Part shown: piece by piece, positions 24,564 to 35,528 of the stretch | Position numbering within the stretch: position 1 is the stretch's first letter | How the letters are laid out: each line of letters opens with the position of its first letter | DNA from: an uncultured Alphaproteobacteria bacterium | GTDB lineage: Bacteria > Pseudomonadota > Alphaproteobacteria > Micropepsales > Micropepsaceae | Reading direction: 5' to 3' | Assembly (NCBI GenBank): GCA_902826695.1 | Contig: CADEFU010000004.1 | Coordinates: 248,001-312,000 of the forward strand | DNA: 64,000 nucleotides | Position numbers and translations under genes: made by a program | The notes under the pieces: model-generated | Told to the model about the DNA's origin: nothing | What the model saw: the letters and a program-made list of their open reading frames with translations, nothing else | The model's database searches: none

Positions 24564-25309
24564 CAAGCCGCCTTCACGATCTCATCGTAACCGCGGGCCT
24601 CAAGCTCGCGCGCCAGTTCCGGACCGCCCGACTTCGCGATGCGCCCGGCCGCCAACACATGCACGCGGTCCGGCACGATGTAATCGAGCAGCCGCTGATA
24701 GTGCGTGATGACGAGGAGGCTGCGGTCCGGCGCACGCAATGCATTGACGCCCGTCGACACCACTTTGAGCGCGTCGATGTCGAGGCCCGAATCCGTCTCG
24801 TCGAGGATCGCAAGCCGCGGGCGCAACATCGCCATCTGCAGCACCTCGTTGCGCTTCTTTTCGCCGCCCGAAAACCCGACATTCACGGCACGCTTCACCA
24901 TCTCGTCGGACATTTGGAGCTTCTCGCGCTCTTCCTTGAAGCGCTTCAGAAACTTCACCGCGTCCACCTCCGGTTCGCCCCGCGCCTTGAGCTGCGCGTT
25001 CAACGCTGTGCGTAGAAAATTGATCGTGGTGACGCCTGGAATCTCGACCGGATACTGCATCGCCAAGAAGATGCCGGCCGCTGCTCGCGCCTCCGTGTTC
25101 AACTCGAGTAGGTTCTGCCCGCGGAACGTAACGCTACCCTGCGTCACCTCATAACCAGCACGCCCGGCCAACACGTAGGACAGCGTCGACTTACCGGAAC
25201 CATTCGGTCCCATGATCGCGTGTACCTCGCCCTCGCCCAACGAAAGCGTCAGTCCCTTGAGTATCTTCTTGCCGTCGACGGCGACGTGCAGGTCTTTGAT
25301 ATCAAGCAT
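24563..25309 (-). CDS. sufC: Fe-S assembly ATPase SufC
   Basis: 248 residues from the ATG at 25309 (AGGGAAC just upstream); the frame stays open upstream, but that part overlaps the small membrane gene. It has ABC-ATPase motifs: Walker A MGPNGSGKSTLSYVL, signature VGFSGGEKKRNEVLQMA, Walker B RLAILDETDSGLDIDAL and an ITHYQRLL switch His. SufC drives the conformational change of SufBC2D during cluster building. The start overlaps the small membrane protein gene by 8 bases and the stop overlaps sufD by one base. Confidence 0.96.
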   Translation of the reverse strand: MLDIKDLHVAVDGKKILKGLTLSLGEGEVHAIMGPNGSGKSTLSYVLAGRAGYEVTQGSVTFRGQNLLELNTEARAAAGIFLAMQYPVEIPGVTTINFLRTALNAQLKARGEPEVDAVKFLKRFKEEREKLQMSDEMVKRAVNVGFSGGEKKRNEVLQMAMLRPRLAILDETDSGLDIDALKVVSTGVNALRAPDRSLLVITHYQRLLDYIVPDRVHVLAAGRIAKSGGPELARELEARGYDEIVKAA

Positions 25310-25562
25310 CGTAGTTCCCTTTGTAGGGGCCAACTTCGCGCCCTTTGCGGCGAAAGATGTTGCCGATGAAAAACGCAACCGCCGACGCGGCGCCCACGAT
25401 CAAAGCCACCACCAGCAGCGTCGACGCGACGATGGCGATCAGCGCCAACACGGCGACCGCGACGGCAAGAACGCCAGCTGCACTCAACCAGCCACGCCAC
25501 CCACGCGGCTTGAAGTAGGCCCAATTGATCGTCACCCGAGGTATGTCCCGTGGATCGGTCAT
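25302..25562 (-). CDS. Small two-segment membrane protein inside the suf operon
   Basis: 86 residues: a short cytoplasmic-looking start ([20 protein letters not shown]), two closely spaced hydrophobic helices (about residues 27-45 and 47-68) and a basic tail, [17 protein letters not shown]. The start overlaps the sufB stop by 4 bases (ATGA), and the stop lies 8 bases inside sufC. Such packing makes it a real operon member. I know of no standard Suf component like this. It could tether the scaffold to the membrane or simply be a conserved neighbour; function is unassigned. Confidence 0.8.
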   Translation of the reverse strand: MTDPRDIPRVTINWAYFKPRGWRGWLSAAGVLAVAVAVLALIAIVASTLLVVALIVGAASAVAFFIGNIFRRKGREVGPYKGNYDA

Positions 25563-27010
25563 CCCACACTTCCTTCCAGGCTCACGCCGATGAGTTTCTG
25601 CGCCTCGACGGCGAACTCCATCGGCAGGTTCTGCAAGACCTCGCGGCAGAAGCCGTTGACGATCAGCGTCACCGCTTCCTCGGCCGGGATCCCGCGCTGC
25701 AGACAGTAAAACAACTGATCGTCACTGATCTTCGACGTCGTTGCCTCGTGCTCGAACTGCGCCGTTGGATTGCGCGCCTCGATATAGGGCACGGTATGCG
25801 CGCCGCACTTCGCGCCGATCAACAGCGAGTCGCATTGCGTATAGTTGCGCGCGTTCTCGGCCTTCGCATGCGCGCTCACCAGTCCGCGATAGGTGTTCTG
25901 CGCCTGACCCGCACTGATGCCTTTTGAGATGATGCGCGAGCGCGTGTTGCGCCCAAGGTGAACCATCTTCGTGCCCGTATCGGCCTGCTGGTGGTGATTG
26001 GCGATCGCGATCGAGAAGAATTCGCCCACCGACTCGTCGCCGCGCAGAATGCAGCTCGGATACTTCCATGTGATCGCCGAGCCGGTTTCGACCTGTGTCC
26101 AACTGATCTTCGACCGCGCACCACGGCAATCGCCGCGCTTGGTCACGAAATTGTAAATGCCGCCTTTGCCGTTTTCGTCGCCCGGGTACCAGTTCTGAAC
26201 GGTCGAGTACTTGATCTCGGCATCGTCCATCGCGACGAGCTCAACCACGGCCGCATGCAGTTGGTTCTCATCCCGCATCGGGGCCGTGCAGCCTTCGAGG
26301 TAGGAAACGTACGAACCCTTGTCCGCGATGATCAGCGTGCGCTCGAACTGCCCGGTCTCCGCTTCGTTGATGCGGAAGTAAGTCGAAAGCTCCATCGGGC
26401 AGCGCACGCCCGGCGGTACGTAAACGAACGACCCGTCGCTGAACACGGCCGAGTTCAACGTCGCATAGAAGTTGTCGGTGACGGGCACGACGGTGCCCAG
26501 ATACTTCCGAATCAACTCGGGATGGGTCTGCAACGCCTCCGAAATCGGGCAGAAGATCACCCCGGCTTCTTTCAGCTTGCCCTTGAACGTCGTTGCGACC
26601 GAAACGCTGTCGAAGACAGCATCGACAGCAACGCCGGCGAGCAACTTCTGCTCCGTCAGGGGAATGCCGAGCTTCTTGTACGTCTCGAGCAACTTCGGAT
26701 CGACCTCGTCCAGGCTCTCCAGCTTTGGCTTCGATTTCGGTGCCGAGTAGTAATAGGCATCCTGGAAATCGATCGGCGGATAGCTGACCTTCGCCCAGCG
26801 CGGCTCGTTCATGCTCTGCCAGCGTTCGAACGCCGCAAGCCGCCACGCCAGCATCCATTCGGGCTCGTTCTTCTTCGCCGAAATGAACCGCACGATATCT
26901 GCGTTAAGCCCCTTCGGTGCCTTCTCGCTCTCGATGTCCGTGACGAAGCCGTACTTGTAGCGCTCGCCTGCGCGGGCGTTGACGGCGTCAATCGTTGCTT
27001 GCTCTGCCAT
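25559..27010 (-). CDS. sufB: Fe-S scaffold protein SufB
   Basis: 483 residues from the ATG at 27010; the upstream in-frame extension is Arg-rich shadow. The SufB hallmarks are [66 protein letters not shown] (seen in two parts) and [17 protein letters not shown]. The conserved cysteine in GAKCGAHT corresponds to the cluster-assembly Cys. It is the core of SufBC2D. The gene lies 8 bp after the NifS/IscS-type desulfurase gene and overlaps the small membrane gene by 4 bases. Confidence 0.96.
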   Translation of the reverse strand: MAEQATIDAVNARAGERYKYGFVTDIESEKAPKGLNADIVRFISAKKNEPEWMLAWRLAAFERWQSMNEPRWAKVSYPPIDFQDAYYYSAPKSKPKLESLDEVDPKLLETYKKLGIPLTEQKLLAGVAVDAVFDSVSVATTFKGKLKEAGVIFCPISEALQTHPELIRKYLGTVVPVTDNFYATLNSAVFSDGSFVYVPPGVRCPMELSTYFRINEAETGQFERTLIIADKGSYVSYLEGCTAPMRDENQLHAAVVELVAMDDAEIKYSTVQNWYPGDENGKGGIYNFVTKRGDCRGARSKISWTQVETGSAITWKYPSCILRGDESVGEFFSIAIANHHQQADTGTKMVHLGRNTRSRIISKGISAGQAQNTYRGLVSAHAKAENARNYTQCDSLLIGAKCGAHTVPYIEARNPTAQFEHEATTSKISDDQLFYCLQRGIPAEEAVTLIVNGFCREVLQNLPMEFAVEAQKLIGVSLEGSVG

Positions 27011-27017
27011 CCGATCC

Positions 27018-28160
27018 TCAAGCCGCCGCGCGCGCTTCGGCGCGTTTGACGATGCGAGCCCACGCGTCCGCGAACGCGCCAAGCTCTTCTTCTTTCGTAT
27101 TCCAACCGAAACTCACACGGATCGCCGACGCCGCCAGACCCGGCTCCACCCCCATCGCCGTCAGCACATGGCTCTGCGCGACCTTGCCCGACGAACAAGC
27201 AGCACCCGCGCTAACGGCGAACCCGTCGAGATCGAGCGCAATCACCATGTTCTCCGCCGGCACGCCAGGCGCCGCGATGCAAACCGTGTTCGGCAAGCGC
27301 TCGGAGCCTTCGCCGAACACCACGGCACGCGCCGCGGAACCCTTCAGCCGCCGCTCCAACGCCGTGCGCCAGGCCACATCCAGTGCCGCGCGTTTCGCCA
27401 GATCGGCGGCCGCGCCAAACCCAGCAATCGCCGCGACGTTCTCCGTCCCGGCGCGCCGCCCAAATTCCTGCGCGCCGCCGCGCGTCTGTGAAGCGAACGG
27501 CGCTCCATGGCGCACGACAAGCGCACCAACGCCCAACGGCCCGCCAAACTTGTGCGCGTTGAACGACAAATAATCGACATCGCCGGCGACCGGCATCTTC
27601 CCCGCCGCCTGCACGGCATCGGAATGAACGAGCGCGCCATGCGCCCGTGCGATCGCAACAGCCTCGGCAACCGGCTGAACGACGCCCGTCTCGTTGTTCG
27701 CCGCCATCACCGACAGCAGCGCGCGGCCCTTGCCCTCATCGAGCAGACGCTTCAAGGCATCCAAGTCAACCGCGCCGTTCGCCTTCACCGGACAAACGAG
27801 CACCCGCAACCCCGGCACAGTTTCCTCACACAACGCCGCCGTCGCCCGTACCGATTCGTGCTCGATCGCCGAGATGATCAGCCGCGTGATCCGCGTACCC
27901 GCAACTGCCGCACCATGGATCGCGCCACGCAACGCGAGCGCATTCGACTCAGATCCGCCGCTCGTAAAAACGACATCGTCTGGCGCAGCCCCAACCAGCG
28001 CCGCCACCTGACCTCGCGCCGTCTCGATCAGCCCCCGCGCGCGCCGCCCTTCTGCATGAACCGACTGTGCGTTGCCCGTCGCGTCCATTGCAGCAATCAT
28101 CGCCGCCCGCGCCTCGGGGCGCAGCGGTGATGTCGCGTTATGGTCGAGATAGACGCGCAT
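27018..28160 (-). CDS. NifS/IscS-type cysteine desulfurase
   Basis: 380 residues, a group I class V desulfurase, distinct from SufS further down. It has [15 protein letters not shown] at the N-terminus, [29 protein letters not shown], the PLP lysine in [18 protein letters not shown] and the catalytic cysteine on the long flexible loop [16 protein letters not shown]. It is placed between iscR and sufB, the usual alphaproteobacterial arrangement. The operon therefore encodes two desulfurases. They may split cluster building and other sulfur uses such as tRNA thiolation; that division is inference. Confidence 0.92.
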   Translation of the reverse strand: MRVYLDHNATSPLRPEARAAMIAAMDATGNAQSVHAEGRRARGLIETARGQVAALVGAAPDDVVFTSGGSESNALALRGAIHGAAVAGTRITRLIISAIEHESVRATAALCEETVPGLRVLVCPVKANGAVDLDALKRLLDEGKGRALLSVMAANNETGVVQPVAEAVAIARAHGALVHSDAVQAAGKMPVAGDVDYLSFNAHKFGGPLGVGALVVRHGAPFASQTRGGAQEFGRRAGTENVAAIAGFGAAADLAKRAALDVAWRTALERRLKGSAARAVVFGEGSERLPNTVCIAAPGVPAENMVIALDLDGFAVSAGAACSSGKVAQSHVLTAMGVEPGLAASAIRVSFGWNTKEEELGAFADAWARIVKRAEARAAA

Positions 28161-28163
28161 CGC

Positions 28164-28634
28164 TTAGGCCGCCACGTGCTCCTTGGAGGTCTCGCCCAAG
28201 TCCAACTTGCGACTCATGCCGAGCACCTTCTTGTTCACAACGTCAGCCAGTGTGACAGCGTTCAGAAAGATGTGAATCTGCCGCCCAAGCTCTTCCCACA
28301 GGTCATGCGTCACACACCGACCCTGCTGCCCGGTGCACCCACGCGGCGATCCAAGCTCGCACCGCGTCGCCTTAATCGGCTCGTCGACGGCAAGCATAAT
28401 GTCCGCAATCCGCGTTTCTTCGGGGGTTCGCGCCAAACGATACCCGCCGCCTGGCCCGCGCGCGCTCACCACGAGCCCACCGCGCCGCAACCGTGCAAAC
28501 AGCTGCTCCAGATACGACAGCGAAATCTCCTGCCGCTGCGCGATCTCGTTCAGCGCCACCGGCTTTCCGTTCGTGTGCCGCGCCAAATCGACCATCGCCA
28601 TGACCGCATACCGGCCCTTGGTGCTCAGATTCAT
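28164..28634 (-). CDS. iscR: Rrf2-family iron-sulfur regulator IscR
   Basis: 156 residues from the ATG at 28634, nine bases after GAGGAG; an ATG three codons earlier abuts that site and is rejected. The winged-helix domain starts NLSTKGRYAVMAMVDLA, with the recognition helix region EISLSYLEQLFARLRRGGLV and ARGPGGGYRLAR. Three cysteines for a [2Fe-2S] cluster follow, in RCELGSPRGCTGQQGRCVTH (Cys 92, 100, 107), and His follows the third. In its family it represses its own suf operon when clusters are plentiful. The gene heads the operon, 3 bp before the desulfurase. Confidence 0.95.
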   Translation of the reverse strand: MNLSTKGRYAVMAMVDLARHTNGKPVALNEIAQRQEISLSYLEQLFARLRRGGLVVSARGPGGGYRLARTPEETRIADIMLAVDEPIKATRCELGSPRGCTGQQGRCVTHDLWEELGRQIHIFLNAVTLADVVNKKVLGMSRKLDLGETSKEHVAA

Positions 28635-28753
28635 GAGGTCCATCTCCTCGTACGTCGCGTCCGATCGGCGGCGATGTCGCGCATTGCGGGATTTTCTTGC
28701 TTTTTCGCCTACGACCCATGTTAGAAAGCGCGCCCAATCGCTTTCCGCAGCGC

Positions 28754-28782
28754 GATATAGATTTCCCGAGTACCAGGGTCAA
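28754..28782 (-). promoter_or_regulatory. Promoter of the iscR-suf operon with probable IscR operator
   Basis: On the minus strand TTGACC (28777-28782) and TATATC (28754-28759) are separated by exactly 17 bases, a near-consensus sigma70 promoter about 120 bases before the iscR ATG. The spacer and -35 read ACTTGACCCTGGTACTCGGG and onward, an imperfect dyad of the sort reported for alphaproteobacterial IscR sites. Self-repression by IscR would fit; this is inference from position and pattern. Confidence 0.7.
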
Positions 28783-28907
28783 GTATTAGCGGCAGGCCTC
28801 CGTCGCCCCACCTCTAATATATTGACCTGGATATCTTTTCCGCCGCAGCGGGAGACCTACATCCCGATCCTGTTAATCAGGAATAGTGCCGTAAATGAGG
28901 AGCCCGC

Positions 28908-29567
28908 ATGCCTGACGTCATTTTCGCCGGACCATCTGGGCGCCTCGAAGGAAAATACCAACACCAAAAGCACAAGTCGGCGCCCATCGCGCTGATCCTT
29001 CATCCGCACCCGCAGCACGGCGGCACGATGAACAATCGCGTGTCGTACGAGATGTTCTACTGCTTCCAACGGCGCGGCTGCTCGGTCCTGCGCTTTAACT
29101 TCCGCGGCGTTGGCCGCAGCCAAGGCACGTTCGACGGCGGCATCGGCGAACTCTCGGACGCGGCTGCAGCACTCGATTGGCTGCAAATGCAAAACCCCGG
29201 CGCGCAAACCTGCTGGGTCGCGGGCTTCTCGTTCGGCGCCTGGATTGGCATGCAGCTCCTGATGCGCCGTCCGGAGATCCACGCCTTCATCTCGGTCGCC
29301 CCGCCGGCTAACATCTATGACTTCACGTTTTTGGCGCCCTGCCCCGCCTCGGGACTCATCGTCCACGGCCGCAACGACCAAGTCTCGCCCGAGGCCGACG
29401 TGCAGAAACTGGTGGACCGCCTGAACGCTCAGCGCGGCATCAAGATCACGCAAAACAAGATCGAAGGCGCGAACCACTTCTTCGACCAAAACCTGCCCGA
29501 TCTGGTGAAGTCGATCGAAGATTACCTCGACATGCGCATGCCGCCGGTCGAAGAGCCGACGGTCTAA
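28908..29567 (+). CDS. Small alpha/beta hydrolase encoded divergently from iscR
   Basis: 219 residues. It starts PDVIFAGPSGRLEGKY, then LILHPHPQHGGTMNN (oxyanion region), FNFRGVGRSQGTFD, the nucleophile elbow WVAGFSFGAWIGMQL with a Ser nucleophile, HGRNDQVSP (acid) and EGANHFFDQNL (catalytic His). This family is widespread next to iscR/suf in alphaproteobacteria, but its substrate is unknown. GAGGAG lies 6 bases before the ATG. It is divergent from iscR over 273 bp and its stop overlaps the convergent anmK gene by 4 bp. Confidence 0.88.
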   Translation: MPDVIFAGPSGRLEGKYQHQKHKSAPIALILHPHPQHGGTMNNRVSYEMFYCFQRRGCSVLRFNFRGVGRSQGTFDGGIGELSDAAAALDWLQMQNPGAQTCWVAGFSFGAWIGMQLLMRRPEIHAFISVAPPANIYDFTFLAPCPASGLIVHGRNDQVSPEADVQKLVDRLNAQRGIKITQNKIEGANHFFDQNLPDLVKSIEDYLDMRMPPVEEPTV

Positions 29568-30664
29568 GCAACGCAAAGCGTGCCGCCCGGCATCGGCCGC
29601 GGCACGCCCGTCGTCATCGGAAAGCTGATCGGCAGTCCGCGCAGCGAACGCACAGCCAAATAGGCCGTCGCTTCCGCTTCAACGAAGTCACCACGCCAAC
29701 CGGCATCTTCCGCCCCGATCACGCGCGCAGGCGCAAGCGCCGCGCGAAGCTCGCGCATCAGCGTCGCATTGAGTCGCCCGCCGCCGCACACGATCCACAT
29801 CGCCGGCACCTGGGGCAGATGGTCCCGTGCCATCGCGACCGCCTGCGCGGTGAACGCAGTCAACGTCGCGGCACCATCTTCCGGCGACAGGTTCCGTGCC
29901 ATCTCAAACGTGAAATCCATTCGGTCAAGCGACTTCGGCGCCGGCTGCGCGAAATACTTATTCGTCAGCAGATGGGCGATGACGCTCGGGTTCACGCGCC
30001 CCTTGGCGGCGAACGCGCCACCTTGGTCCATAGCCTTACCCGTGTACTTCAAAAGCCAATCATCGATCGGCGCGTTGCCTGGCCCTGTATCGAAGGCGAC
30101 GAGCTCTCCACCGCGCCCGACGAACGTCACATTCGAAACGCCACCGACATTCAACACGGCAACCGGTGCGCGATCTGCGGCGAGCGCCGCATGATAGATC
30201 GGAACCAACGGCGCGCCCTGTCCCCCCGCGCGCACATCGGCCGTGCGAAAGTCACTCACCACATCGATGCCAGTCGCACGTGCGAGCATCGGCCCCGAAC
30301 CGATCTGCAACGTCATTCGTGCGTGCGGGCGATGGACCAACGTCTGCCCGTGAAAGCCGATAACGTCGATCTCAGCCGCCGCAAGCTTCGACTCGGCGAG
30401 CAACGCAGTGATTGCTGCCGCATGCACCTGCGTCAATTCGCGCTCAAGCGTCGCCAACGCACCTGGCAGCGGCCCAGCCCCGGACCACGCAACCGCGCGC
30501 TCCATCCCTTCGGCAAGCCGCGCACGCATTTCGGACGGATAGGCTTGAAACCGGACAGGCCCGAAGGCCTCAATCCGCTCTCCATCGGTGTCCAGCACCG
30601 CGGCGTCGATACCGTCCATCGACGTCCCGCTCATAAGCCCGACTGCCTTCAGAACGCGCACCAT
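29564..30664 (-). CDS. anmK: Anhydro-N-acetylmuramic acid kinase
   Basis: 366 residues, the usual AnmK length. It is an ASKHA-fold kinase with the phosphate loop GLMSGTSMDGIDAAV, IGFHGQTLVHRP, SDFRTADVRAGGQGAPLVPIYH (shown in part) and VLNVGGVSNVTF. The catalytic Asp lies in ADVRAGGQGAP context. It phosphorylates and opens 1,6-anhydroMurNAc released during wall recycling to give MurNAc-6-phosphate. It is divergent from tyrS by 54 bp, a pairing common in proteobacteria, and fits the several cell-wall genes in the window. Confidence 0.95.
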   Translation of the reverse strand: MVRVLKAVGLMSGTSMDGIDAAVLDTDGERIEAFGPVRFQAYPSEMRARLAEGMERAVAWSGAGPLPGALATLERELTQVHAAAITALLAESKLAAAEIDVIGFHGQTLVHRPHARMTLQIGSGPMLARATGIDVVSDFRTADVRAGGQGAPLVPIYHAALAADRAPVAVLNVGGVSNVTFVGRGGELVAFDTGPGNAPIDDWLLKYTGKAMDQGGAFAAKGRVNPSVIAHLLTNKYFAQPAPKSLDRMDFTFEMARNLSPEDGAATLTAFTAQAVAMARDHLPQVPAMWIVCGGGRLNATLMRELRAALAPARVIGAEDAGWRGDFVEAEATAYLAVRSLRGLPISFPMTTGVPRPMPGGTLCVA

Positions 30665-30718
30665 TTCGTGCTAAACACCCCGCCCCAAACTCGAATCCAA
30701 ACCAAGGCTTTATAGACG

Positions 30719-31969
30719 ATGAGCGCGTTCCGCTCCCCATTCATGAAGGAATTCGCCGCGCGCGGACACTTGCACCAGTGCACCGCCGAGGCCGAGCTCG
30801 ACGCATTGATGGCGAAGGAACGGATCGCGGGCTATATCGGCTTCGACTGCACGGCGCCCAGCCTGCACATCGGCAACCTCACCCAAATCATGCGCCTGCG
30901 CGTGCTGCAGCGCGCTGGCCATAAACCGATCGTGGTCGTTGGCGGCGGCACAACGAAGGTGGGCGACCCCTCCGGCAAGGACGAAACGCGCCAACTTCTG
31001 AACGACGCCGCGATCGAAGCGAACAAGGAACGCCACAAGGAAATCTACCGCCGCTTCCTAAAGTTCGGCGATGGCCCGACCGATGCGATTATGGTCGACA
31101 ACGCCGAGTGGCTGGACACGCTGCAGTACATTCCGTTCCTGCGCGACGTAGGCCGCCATTTCACGATCAACCGCATGATCACGATGGATAGCGTGAAGCT
31201 GCGCCTGGACCGCGAGCAGCCGCTGACGTTCCTCGAATTCAACTACATGATCATGCAGTCCTACGACTTTGTGGAACTGTACCGTCGCTACGGTTGCCGC
31301 CTGCAAATGGGCGGCTCCGACCAATGGGGCAACATCGTCTCGGGGATCGACCTCGCCCGCCGCACGGACAGCGCCGAACTATTCGGCCTGACTTCGCCGC
31401 TGATCACGACGTCATCCGGCGCGAAGATGGGCAAGACAGCCGCCGGTGCCGTTTGGCTCTCCGCCGACATGCTCTCGCCCTACGACTACTGGCAGTACTG
31501 GCGCAACGTCGAAGACGCAGACGTCGGCCGCTTCCTGCGCGTCTTCACCGATCTGCCGTTGGACGAAATCGCCCGCCTTGAGGCGCTCAAGGGCGCAGAC
31601 GTCAACGAAGCGAAGAAGGTGCTCGCCAACGAAGCAACCGCACTCTGCCATGGCCGAGCCGCCGCCGATCAAGCAGCGGAGACGTCGCGCAAGACCTTCG
31701 AAGGCGACGGCATGTCGTCGAACCTGCCGACGATCGAGGTCCCACAAGCCGAGTTCGCCGCCGGCATCAGCGTACTCGCCGCGTTCACCCGCGCAGGACT
31801 CACGTCCTCGAACGGCGATGCTCGCCGGCAGATTGCGGGCGGCGGCTTGCGAATAAACGACGAAGCGGTGTCTGACGAGAAGTTGACGCTCGGTCAAACA
31901 CAGTTACATGACGGCGTGATCAAACTCTCGCTCGGCAAGAAGAAGCACGTCCTGCTGAAGCCGGTCTAA
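30719..31969 (+). CDS. tyrS: Tyrosyl-tRNA synthetase
   Basis: 416 residues. It is class I: the HIGH motif appears as [11 protein letters not shown] and the KMSKS motif as [11 protein letters not shown]. Tyrosine-pocket residues lie in [36 protein letters not shown] (in part) and the C-terminal S4 RNA-binding domain ([23 protein letters not shown]). It charges tRNA-Tyr in the cytoplasm. The stop overlaps the convergent yhdP-like gene by 4 bp. Confidence 0.97.
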   Translation: MSAFRSPFMKEFAARGHLHQCTAEAELDALMAKERIAGYIGFDCTAPSLHIGNLTQIMRLRVLQRAGHKPIVVVGGGTTKVGDPSGKDETRQLLNDAAIEANKERHKEIYRRFLKFGDGPTDAIMVDNAEWLDTLQYIPFLRDVGRHFTINRMITMDSVKLRLDREQPLTFLEFNYMIMQSYDFVELYRRYGCRLQMGGSDQWGNIVSGIDLARRTDSAELFGLTSPLITTSSGAKMGKTAAGAVWLSADMLSPYDYWQYWRNVEDADVGRFLRVFTDLPLDEIARLEALKGADVNEAKKVLANEATALCHGRAAADQAAETSRKTFEGDGMSSNLPTIEVPQAEFAAGISVLAAFTRAGLTSSNGDARRQIAGGGLRINDEAVSDEKLTLGQTQLHDGVIKLSLGKKKHVLLKPV

Positions 31970-34900
31970 TTCGTCTTCGTCTCGGGCGGCGCGGGCTTCG
32001 GCGCGGGTGCCGCCATCGGCGTCGCAGCTTGCGGCGTCGGTCCCATCTGGAAGATCTTGCGCAAGAACCCCGGCGCCAACATCGACACCGGATTCACCGC
32101 GATCTTCAACTCGTCGATCGGCCCCGCGACGCCGTAGGTCACGCCGAAAATGCCCTCACCATCGCGCGACCCGAGAATGTCGCCGATCAGCGGCACCTCG
32201 CTGAACATGCTGTTGAGGCCGTAAAGCGGCACGATCGTGCCGTTCAGGTCGATGCGATCCGTCGCCCGGTTAATCGTGCCTTGCGTCGTCAACCCGATCG
32301 ACGGCCCCTGCGCCACACCGTTACGCACAGTGATGACGTCGCCGCGTCCTTGGAACGTCTGCTCGAGCCTCGAAAACGTAATCCCCTCGTCCCGCATCAG
32401 ATCGTCGAGGCCCGTGAATGACCCTGCAGCCAACAATCGGGCAAAGAACGGCTGATTGACGATCTTGAATTTCTCGATCTTCAACCTTCCATCATAAGCC
32501 TGCGCTGCCGCCTGACCACCAACGGGCATCGGCGACAGATCGACATCAAGCGCAAGCTCGCCGCCGATCATGCTGCGAAACCCAGTCGCGGCACGCAGCA
32601 AACGTCCGGCGTCCGCTGTCTGCAAACGCAGCTTCCGCGACCCGTCGGCCGCGCGCACCATCTCGCCGCGCACGTTGGACGCATCTGCCGAAGCATCGAC
32701 CTTGAACGCAGTCAGATTGTACCCATCGCTCGCGTAGTCGAACTTCACGCCCGTAAACCACACGTCGCCTTGAAGATAGGCAAGATCCATGTCGGCCTTG
32801 ATCGACACCGGCCGCTTGCGATCGCTCTTCGGCGCACGAGCCTCTTCGTCATCACCTTCAAGAAACCCGCCGGCGTCGATCGCACGGCCCTTTGCCTCAA
32901 AGACCAACCCGCGCTCGGCGTTGTCGCGATAGCTCAGGACGAAGTCGTTACGCTGGCCAAGTTGCAGCTTCTTGAAATCCGCCTCGCGGATGCCGCCGCC
33001 GCCAATCACAAGGCGGCCCAACGCCTTCATACCCGGCCCCGTCGCGTCGATATTCGCAATCTCAATCGACTTGTCCGGTCGGAAAACGATGTTGGCCTTC
33101 AGCGAGGCGCTCGCATCCTCGGGCTTCGCCCAGTTCAACTGCGGCGCTGCGAGCCGCGCGCCCGTCAAGTTCGTGTCGATCTGCGCCTTCTGAAACTTTC
33201 CGCCGCGGCCGACAAAAGACGCAACGAGCGACGTCTTACCGTCGATATAGCCGCCCAAATCGAGACCCAGCGCCGCGCGTTGCGCGTTGTTGAGCGTCGA
33301 CGTCACGTCGATCCGCGTGCCCACGGCCGCGGTGCCGGTGAAATCCTCCGTCCACGTAAAGCCCATCGGCGCCGTGTTCACTTGCACGGCGCCATGCGCC
33401 TTCAGGCCCTTACCGGTCAAATTCACCTGGAACACGCCGCCAGTCAGGCGCTGCTGCTCGTTTACCGGCAGCTTTACATCCTTGAACTCGCCATCGACAT
33501 CGATGCCGACATCGTCGGCCTTCAAGTCCTTCAACATCGGAATCGTGAACGCGAACTTCACGTTGGCCGTGCCGCCCGCCTGCGCTGCCTTGATGCCATA
33601 GCGCGTCGGATAGCCAAGCCGCGGTTTGTCGAGCAGAAGCAGCAACTCTTGCGTCGGCCCCGTCACCGCACCGGTAACCGTGCCCACAGTACCGCGCTTG
33701 TGCGTCTCGGGAATTGTGAACCCGCCAGCGCCCACCGTAAGCCGTCCGATATTGCCGCTTACGATCTCCGTCTTGAACGTGTCGCCAAGCACCGTCGCCG
33801 TGCCGCGAACATTGGTGAGATCCGGCAAACCTTCCAGATACGTGAACCGCATTCCCTCCATCGCCAAGACGACATTCATCATCTCGTCGGGTATGCGCCC
33901 ACCCACGATCGCACCAGGCGCGATGTTGATGGCAATGGTCCCACTGCGAATGATGCCTTCGTGAGCATTCGCCATCACCCAATCGCGCGCGCCTGGGGCC
34001 GCCCCCGCAGGCCACAGCCGCTTCAGGCTCTCAACCGACAATTCCTTCAGCTGCCCGTTCAAGACGACGCCGGTCGATCCCGGCCCGTCCTGCAACTCGC
34101 CCGCAAGCGTCAGCTCAAACGGCCCCCGCGTCGCACGAATCTCTTCGATCGCAAGGTTCGCCCGCGCCGCATCGAACGCCGCGCGGAAGCTCGCTCGTTC
34201 GAGCGCGAGCCCACCATCGAACACATTCGGCGCGTCGATCGAGATATCTTGCGCCGTCCAATCCGCCGTCAGTGTCTCGAGCGCGCCATCCGCGCCGAAC
34301 GAAAACGCGCCCTCCCCGGCGACCTTTCCGCGAATGGTCTTGCCCGTCCAAGTCAGCTCCTCGATCGAGTAGCGCTTGCTCGGAAAGTCCAACTCCACAG
34401 TCAACGCCGCATTCTTCAAGACGATCGGATCGGGCTTCAAAGCCGGAAGCTGCAACGATCCTGCGTCCGCGTTGAGCCAGAACTTGCAGCGCCCCATCTG
34501 ACCGCTCATCAGAAGGTCGCACGTCGCCGTCCCCTGTACCGGAATGTCGAACCCGGCAAGGGCTTTAAGCCCCGCACCGCTCGCAGCCAGCGTCTTCAGA
34601 CGAACCGGCTTGAACGCGGCCTCAAGCGCCACATGCTCGTTCCCGTTCGTGTAGCGCGCCGCCGCCGTGAACAGCCAAGAGGTCTTGTCGTGCAGGCTCA
34701 CCGGCGCATTCACCGAAACGACGACGCCCCCAGCCTTACGATCGAACGCCAGCGACGCTTTCTGAGCCGTCCAATAAGACTTCGTCTCTTCGTCGAATAG
34801 CGTCAGCTTGGCATCGCTAATCGCGAAGCGCGTGAGATACCGTGAAAGCTTGTCGTCCGCCTTTGGTGACAGCAGCGCACGCAACATCTCCTCGGTCACA

Positions 34901-35340
34901 CCGGACGATGTCTCCGTCTTGTCTTCCTTGGCAGGCGTTTCGTCCATCTGCAGCCCAAGCTGCATCCCGCCATCTTTGCGACGCACCACCATCGCGCTGA
35001 CGCCCGAAAGCTCAACCCGTGTCGGCGTTACTTCGCCGTTCATGAGCGCCGGCCCCGACAGCGACACGTTCGCCTTCGGTACGCGCGCGATCACGTTGCC
35101 GTTGCGATCGACCGCTTCGACGTTGGCAAACTGAATGAGCGCGACTTTGTTGCCTTCCGTCCACTCGATTGAGCTATCGCCCAAGCGCAGCTGAACGTCT
35201 TTGAGGCTACCGTTGACCGCTGCCTCGATCTGCGAACTGAGAAACCCCGGCAGCGACCCGCCGCTCATCAAGCGCCAAGCATAAAAGCCAGACACGAGCA
35301 TGAGGAGCACAACGGCAACCCCCGCAACGCGCAAAGCCAT
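31966..35340 (-). CDS. YhdP/AsmA-like inner-membrane lipid-transport protein (DUF3971)
   Basis: 1124 residues from the ATG at 35340 (a TTG at 35361 is the other possibility). One N-terminal membrane anchor ([19 protein letters not shown]) is followed by a very long periplasmic beta-rich chain. It contains a DUF3971 region in the middle ([48 protein letters not shown]) and an AsmA_2-type C-terminus ([43 protein letters not shown]). Proteins of this group are bridge-like and thought to move phospholipids to the outer membrane. The Ala/Pro/Lys-rich tail is typical. It stands alone between tyrS and bcp. Confidence 0.88.
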   Translation of the reverse strand: MALRVAGVAVVLLMLVSGFYAWRLMSGGSLPGFLSSQIEAAVNGSLKDVQLRLGDSSIEWTEGNKVALIQFANVEAVDRNGNVIARVPKANVSLSGPALMNGEVTPTRVELSGVSAMVVRRKDGGMQLGLQMDETPAKEDKTETSSGVTEEMLRALLSPKADDKLSRYLTRFAISDAKLTLFDEETKSYWTAQKASLAFDRKAGGVVVSVNAPVSLHDKTSWLFTAAARYTNGNEHVALEAAFKPVRLKTLAASGAGLKALAGFDIPVQGTATCDLLMSGQMGRCKFWLNADAGSLQLPALKPDPIVLKNAALTVELDFPSKRYSIEELTWTGKTIRGKVAGEGAFSFGADGALETLTADWTAQDISIDAPNVFDGGLALERASFRAAFDAARANLAIEEIRATRGPFELTLAGELQDGPGSTGVVLNGQLKELSVESLKRLWPAGAAPGARDWVMANAHEGIIRSGTIAINIAPGAIVGGRIPDEMMNVVLAMEGMRFTYLEGLPDLTNVRGTATVLGDTFKTEIVSGNIGRLTVGAGGFTIPETHKRGTVGTVTGAVTGPTQELLLLLDKPRLGYPTRYGIKAAQAGGTANVKFAFTIPMLKDLKADDVGIDVDGEFKDVKLPVNEQQRLTGGVFQVNLTGKGLKAHGAVQVNTAPMGFTWTEDFTGTAAVGTRIDVTSTLNNAQRAALGLDLGGYIDGKTSLVASFVGRGGKFQKAQIDTNLTGARLAAPQLNWAKPEDASASLKANIVFRPDKSIEIANIDATGPGMKALGRLVIGGGGIREADFKKLQLGQRNDFVLSYRDNAERGLVFEAKGRAIDAGGFLEGDDEEARAPKSDRKRPVSIKADMDLAYLQGDVWFTGVKFDYASDGYNLTAFKVDASADASNVRGEMVRAADGSRKLRLQTADAGRLLRAATGFRSMIGGELALDVDLSPMPVGGQAAAQAYDGRLKIEKFKIVNQPFFARLLAAGSFTGLDDLMRDEGITFSRLEQTFQGRGDVITVRNGVAQGPSIGLTTQGTINRATDRIDLNGTIVPLYGLNSMFSEVPLIGDILGSRDGEGIFGVTYGVAGPIDELKIAVNPVSMLAPGFLRKIFQMGPTPQAATPMAAPAPKPAPPETKTN

Positions 35341-35528
35341 GCCTGCTGAACGCCTGACCAAACCAACACCCTCGCGACGACTACGAGCCCGCGACCTGAA
35401 GGGGCTCAGGCAGGCCGAGTCAAACTAACACGGACGCCACCGCGGCAAACCAGAGAATCCGAGCAGGCTTGGTTTCGGCCCGGAAAACTGGTTCAACCCG
35501 GCCCAGCAACAAGGGAGCGGATCGGCCA

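Noticed and set aside
32770-34800. A 676-codon open frame on the plus strand
   Set aside because: It lies wholly antisense to the YhdP/AsmA-like gene, is full of Arg, Pro and Ala with no protein motifs, and is the expected shadow of GC-rich codon use.
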